Positions 4,767 to 6,610 of a stretch of DNA of 6,610 bases are shown one piece after another; position 1 is the stretch's first letter, and the number at the start of each line of letters is the position of its first letter. Source of the stretch: Actinomycetes bacterium (lineage in GTDB: Bacteria > Actinomycetota > Thermoleophilia > BMS3ABIN01); assembly GCA_021787775.1 (NCBI GenBank), contig JAJYLK010000065.1:1-6610 (forward strand), read 5' to 3'. Position numbers and translations under genes: made by a program. The notes beneath the pieces are model-generated. The model saw nothing but the letters and a program-made list of their open reading frames with translations. It was not told the DNA's origin and did no database searches.

Positions 4767-5648
4767 TTACCGCTTTTTTACATTCACGAAGGCCTGCTCC
4801 AGCCGCGCGTACTGTTCGGGCGTCAGTTGTTGCGGCCGGATGTTCGCCGCCAGGCCCATGCCCGCCAGCAGCTCCTGTACCAGCCGCTTCCGTTGCGGCG
4901 GCTCCAGGCCCGCCAGCGCCGCCGGCAACAGCCGGGGCTCAGCCGCAGCCAGGCTGTTGACCAGTGTCTTGCGCCGGTGGCTGAACGAACAGTACACGAC
5001 CGCCTTGATGGCGGCAAAGCGGGCGGTGAACCTTTCGGCGTCGCCGCGGCGGGCAAATGCAAGCAGGCTGGAGCGGATCCGCGGCCGCGGGTAGAAGACG
5101 GTGTCCGGCACGGCGCGCGCCGCCAGCTTGCGCGTCATCAGCTGGGTCATGACCGAGACGCCGCCGTATGCGGCCGAGCCGGGACGGGCAAAAAGCCGGT
5201 CGGCTATCTCGCGCTGCACCATCAGGCACCATAGCCGCAACGCCGGCAACTCCTCAAGGCTCTTGATCACCAGCGGCGTAGCGACGTTGTAGGGCAGATT
5301 GGCGACGAATTTCGTCGGCGCGGGCTCGAGGCTCCCCAGCGGCAGCCGCACGGCGTCGGCCTCATGCAGACTGAAGTTGGGCATCACCGCAAACTGCGCT
5401 TCAAGCAGTGCGGCCAGCCGGCGGTCGACCTCCACCGAGTGCACGAAACCGCAGCGTTCGATCAGACGCTCGGTGAGTACGCCGGCGCCGGGACCGACCT
5501 CGAGGATCACATCATCCTGCGACAGCTCCGCCATCCGCTCGATGACATCGAGAATGTTCGGGTCGATGAGAAAATTCTGGCCCAGCGCGCGGTCCGGGGT
5601 GACGCCGCTCTGACGCAGCCGCTCCAGCGGTGTCAGCCGGTCAGACAC
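4767..5648 (-). CDS. rsmA: 16S rRNA (adenine1518-N6/adenine1519-N6)-dimethyltransferase RsmA (KsgA)
   Basis: RsmA dimethylates two adjacent adenines in the 3'-terminal hairpin of 16S rRNA using S-adenosylmethionine, a late quality-control step in 30S assembly in the cytoplasm. The 293-residue protein has full family length. The Rossmann methyltransferase fold shows LGQNFL at 22-27, SAM-binding motif I EVGPGAGVLT at 50-59, the acidic motif II EVD at 73-75, and the catalytic motif IV NLPY at 117-120. QREIADRL (145-152) and FYPRPRIRSSLL (185-196) are also characteristic. A small C-terminal helical domain ends with the usual RPQQLTPEQYARLEQAF. The start is GTG at 5648 with only a weak GAG upstream; no better in-frame start keeps LGQNFL at its normal distance. 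It follows the DUF47 gene by 45 nt and precedes ispE by 79 nt. Adjacency of rsmA and ispE is common in Gram-positive bacteria. Confidence 0.97.
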   Translation of the reverse strand: MSDRLTPLERLRQSGVTPDRALGQNFLIDPNILDVIERMAELSQDDVILEVGPGAGVLTERLIERCGFVHSVEVDRRLAALLEAQFAVMPNFSLHEADAVRLPLGSLEPAPTKFVANLPYNVATPLVIKSLEELPALRLWCLMVQREIADRLFARPGSAAYGGVSVMTQLMTRKLAARAVPDTVFYPRPRIRSSLLAFARRGDAERFTARFAAIKAVVYCSFSHRRKTLVNSLAAAEPRLLPAALAGLEPPQRKRLVQELLAGMGLAANIRPQQLTPEQYARLEQAFVNVKKR

Positions 5649-5693
5649 TGGCTCTCGGCGCCAGGGGAATCCATCTGCTCAGGCGGCGGCCGG

Positions 5694-6404
5694 CTACTGG
5701 ATTTCCAGGTGCCGCACCGCGATCAGCCTGATCGTCTCGGCGCAGTCGGCGGCCCGGTCGGCGACCTCTTCCAGCCGCTCGATGATCGCTTTCAACTGAT
5801 GGAAAGTCTTGAAATCGGTATCCATTTCAAAAAGGATGCCATATATCCTTACGTAGATGTCGTCGACCTCGCCCTCGATGCGGTCCACTTCCTCCGACAG
5901 CGCCTCGGCTTCACGCATGTTCGGCCGCATGGTCAGCACCGCGTCGCGCAGCTTGCGCACTGCCTTCAGGTCGGTCTCGGCCATTTCCTCCAGCAGGTGG
6001 TTGACTTCGGGGGGGAGATCAAAACGGCGCATGACGATGCGGTCGGCAGCGCCGGTGGCGAAGTTGGCGATGCGGTCCAGCCCGACTGTCAGCCGAAAAA
6101 GGTCGGCGCGGCTGATGGGGAAGAACCCACCCGCGGCGAGGCCGGCAAGGATCTGGCGCTTCTTGGAGTCGGCGTTGCTTTCCAGCTGGTCCAGTTCGCC
6201 AGCGGCCCTGTCCATCGCCTCGGCGGCGTCGGCGCAGTAGAATTTGACGACGTCTACCAAACGCTCGGTGATGGTGACCACCAGGTCCACCATCTCCAGA
6301 ATCTGGTCCAGTGAGCGCTGTTCGCTGGCCATGCCCAGGTCCCTGACAGTTCCCTGGACGCCGGCGCCGGTGAGTGCTTCCTTCAGCTTCCTAAAGAATG
6401 CCAT
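5694..6404 (-). CDS. DUF47 / PhoU-like phosphate transport accessory protein
   Basis: This 236-residue, almost wholly helical protein has the size and pattern of the DUF47 (PhoU_div, TIGR00153) family. These are soluble PhoU-like helical bundles that partner PiT permeases and are thought to modulate phosphate uptake. PhoU-type E-x3-D metal-binding motifs are visible at E75-D79 (ESNAD), E177-D181 (EGEVD) and E212-D216 (EEVAD). The family-typical stretch GGFFPISRADLFRLTVGLD lies at about 92-110. The start is ATG at 6404, preceded by AGGT six bases upstream. That site overlaps the stop of the pit gene, so the two are probably translationally coupled. The order is permease first and accessory second; in several other bacteria the DUF47 gene comes first. 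The exact biochemical role of the family is not settled. Confidence 0.9.
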   Translation of the reverse strand: MAFFRKLKEALTGAGVQGTVRDLGMASEQRSLDQILEMVDLVVTITERLVDVVKFYCADAAEAMDRAAGELDQLESNADSKKRQILAGLAAGGFFPISRADLFRLTVGLDRIANFATGAADRIVMRRFDLPPEVNHLLEEMAETDLKAVRKLRDAVLTMRPNMREAEALSEEVDRIEGEVDDIYVRIYGILFEMDTDFKTFHQLKAIIERLEEVADRAADCAETIRLIAVRHLEIQ

Positions 6405-6412
6405 CGCTTTAC

Positions 6413-6610
6413 CTACCCCGAAATGATTGACAGTATGTAATAGGCCATGGCGGCTACCGCTGCACAGAACGGAAAAGTGATCAGCCAGGCCAGGATTATA
6501 TCACGGAACGTCCTCCATCCTACAGACCTGAGCCCCGATGCGAGGCCTGTTCCGGTGACCGAGGAAGTGACCACATGCGTCGTCGACACGGGCAGCCCCA
6601 GCCGCGAAGC
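6413..6610 (-). CDS. pit: PiT-family inorganic phosphate permease, C-terminal fragment
   Basis: Only the last 65 codons and a TAG stop lie in the window; the 5' part is beyond the right edge. The visible protein begins with LGLPVSTTHVVTSSVTG, the C-terminal PiT signature in which a P-[VI]-S-T-T-H motif is followed by a glycine- and serine-rich segment. A basic stretch (RSVGWRTFRD) then precedes a final hydrophobic membrane segment of about 22 residues, from IILAWLITF to YYILSIIS. PiT proteins are inner-membrane symporters that import inorganic phosphate with protons, sodium or as metal-phosphate complexes. The gene is followed after 8 nt by a DUF47 gene, the usual PiT partner, which supports the call. 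Substrate specificity and the coupling ion cannot be judged from this fragment. Confidence 0.93.
   Translation of the reverse strand, partial: ASRLGLPVSTTHVVTSSVTGTGLASGLRSVGWRTFRDIILAWLITFPFCAAVAAMAYYILSIISG

Noticed and set aside
5364..6314. Plus-strand open frame of 316 codons opposite rsmA and the DUF47 gene
   Set aside because: It crosses two well-supported opposite-strand genes and has no recognisable domain; shadow frame.
1..6610. CRISPR array, prophage or toxin-antitoxin system
   Set aside because: No regularly spaced repeats, integrase, phage genes or paired toxin-like proteins were seen.

Overview
This window reads as bacterial chromosome from a GC-rich organism. Every supported gene is on the minus strand, so transcription runs from high to low coordinates. 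The set (PiT, DUF47, rsmA, ispE, tRNA-Gln, glmU, prs) is core housekeeping. The rsmA-ispE-glmU-prs order is shared by Gram-positive lineages. The veg, purR and spoVG genes typical of Bacillota are absent between these genes, and the Prs loop carries the sequence RQDKKSAGREPIS. A deep-branching member of Actinomycetota fits best, but this is an inference and cannot be proved from the window.

Layout in the direction of transcription. (1) 6610-3761: the C-terminal end of a PiT phosphate permease, a DUF47/PhoU-like accessory protein 8 nt downstream, then rsmA (16S rRNA dimethyltransferase) and ispE (isoprenoid kinase). All are close together with no visible terminator between them. (2) 3725-3627: a run of up to three intrinsic terminators that closes this unit. 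(3) 3626-3240: about 390 nt with no convincing gene but a chain of strong hairpins. One is a 63-nt near-perfect hairpin, and its wobble pairs work only in the minus-strand RNA. This is the most unusual part of the window. (4) 3239-2442: a small two-gene unit, a DUF2267 protein made of two repeated halves followed by a PRC-barrel protein. (5) 2441-2077: a well-formed promoter, tRNA-Gln(UUG), and an intrinsic terminator with possible alternative pairings just before glmU. (6) 2013-1: glmU and prs, overlapping by one base at TAATG; prs runs off the window.

The two flanking blocks serve phosphate uptake, ribosome maturation, isoprenoid synthesis, UDP-GlcNAc synthesis and PRPP synthesis. The DUF2267-PRC pair with its structured leader looks like an accessory cassette placed between ispE and the tRNA-Gln-glmU-prs block. 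No mobile element, CRISPR array or toxin-antitoxin pair was seen.
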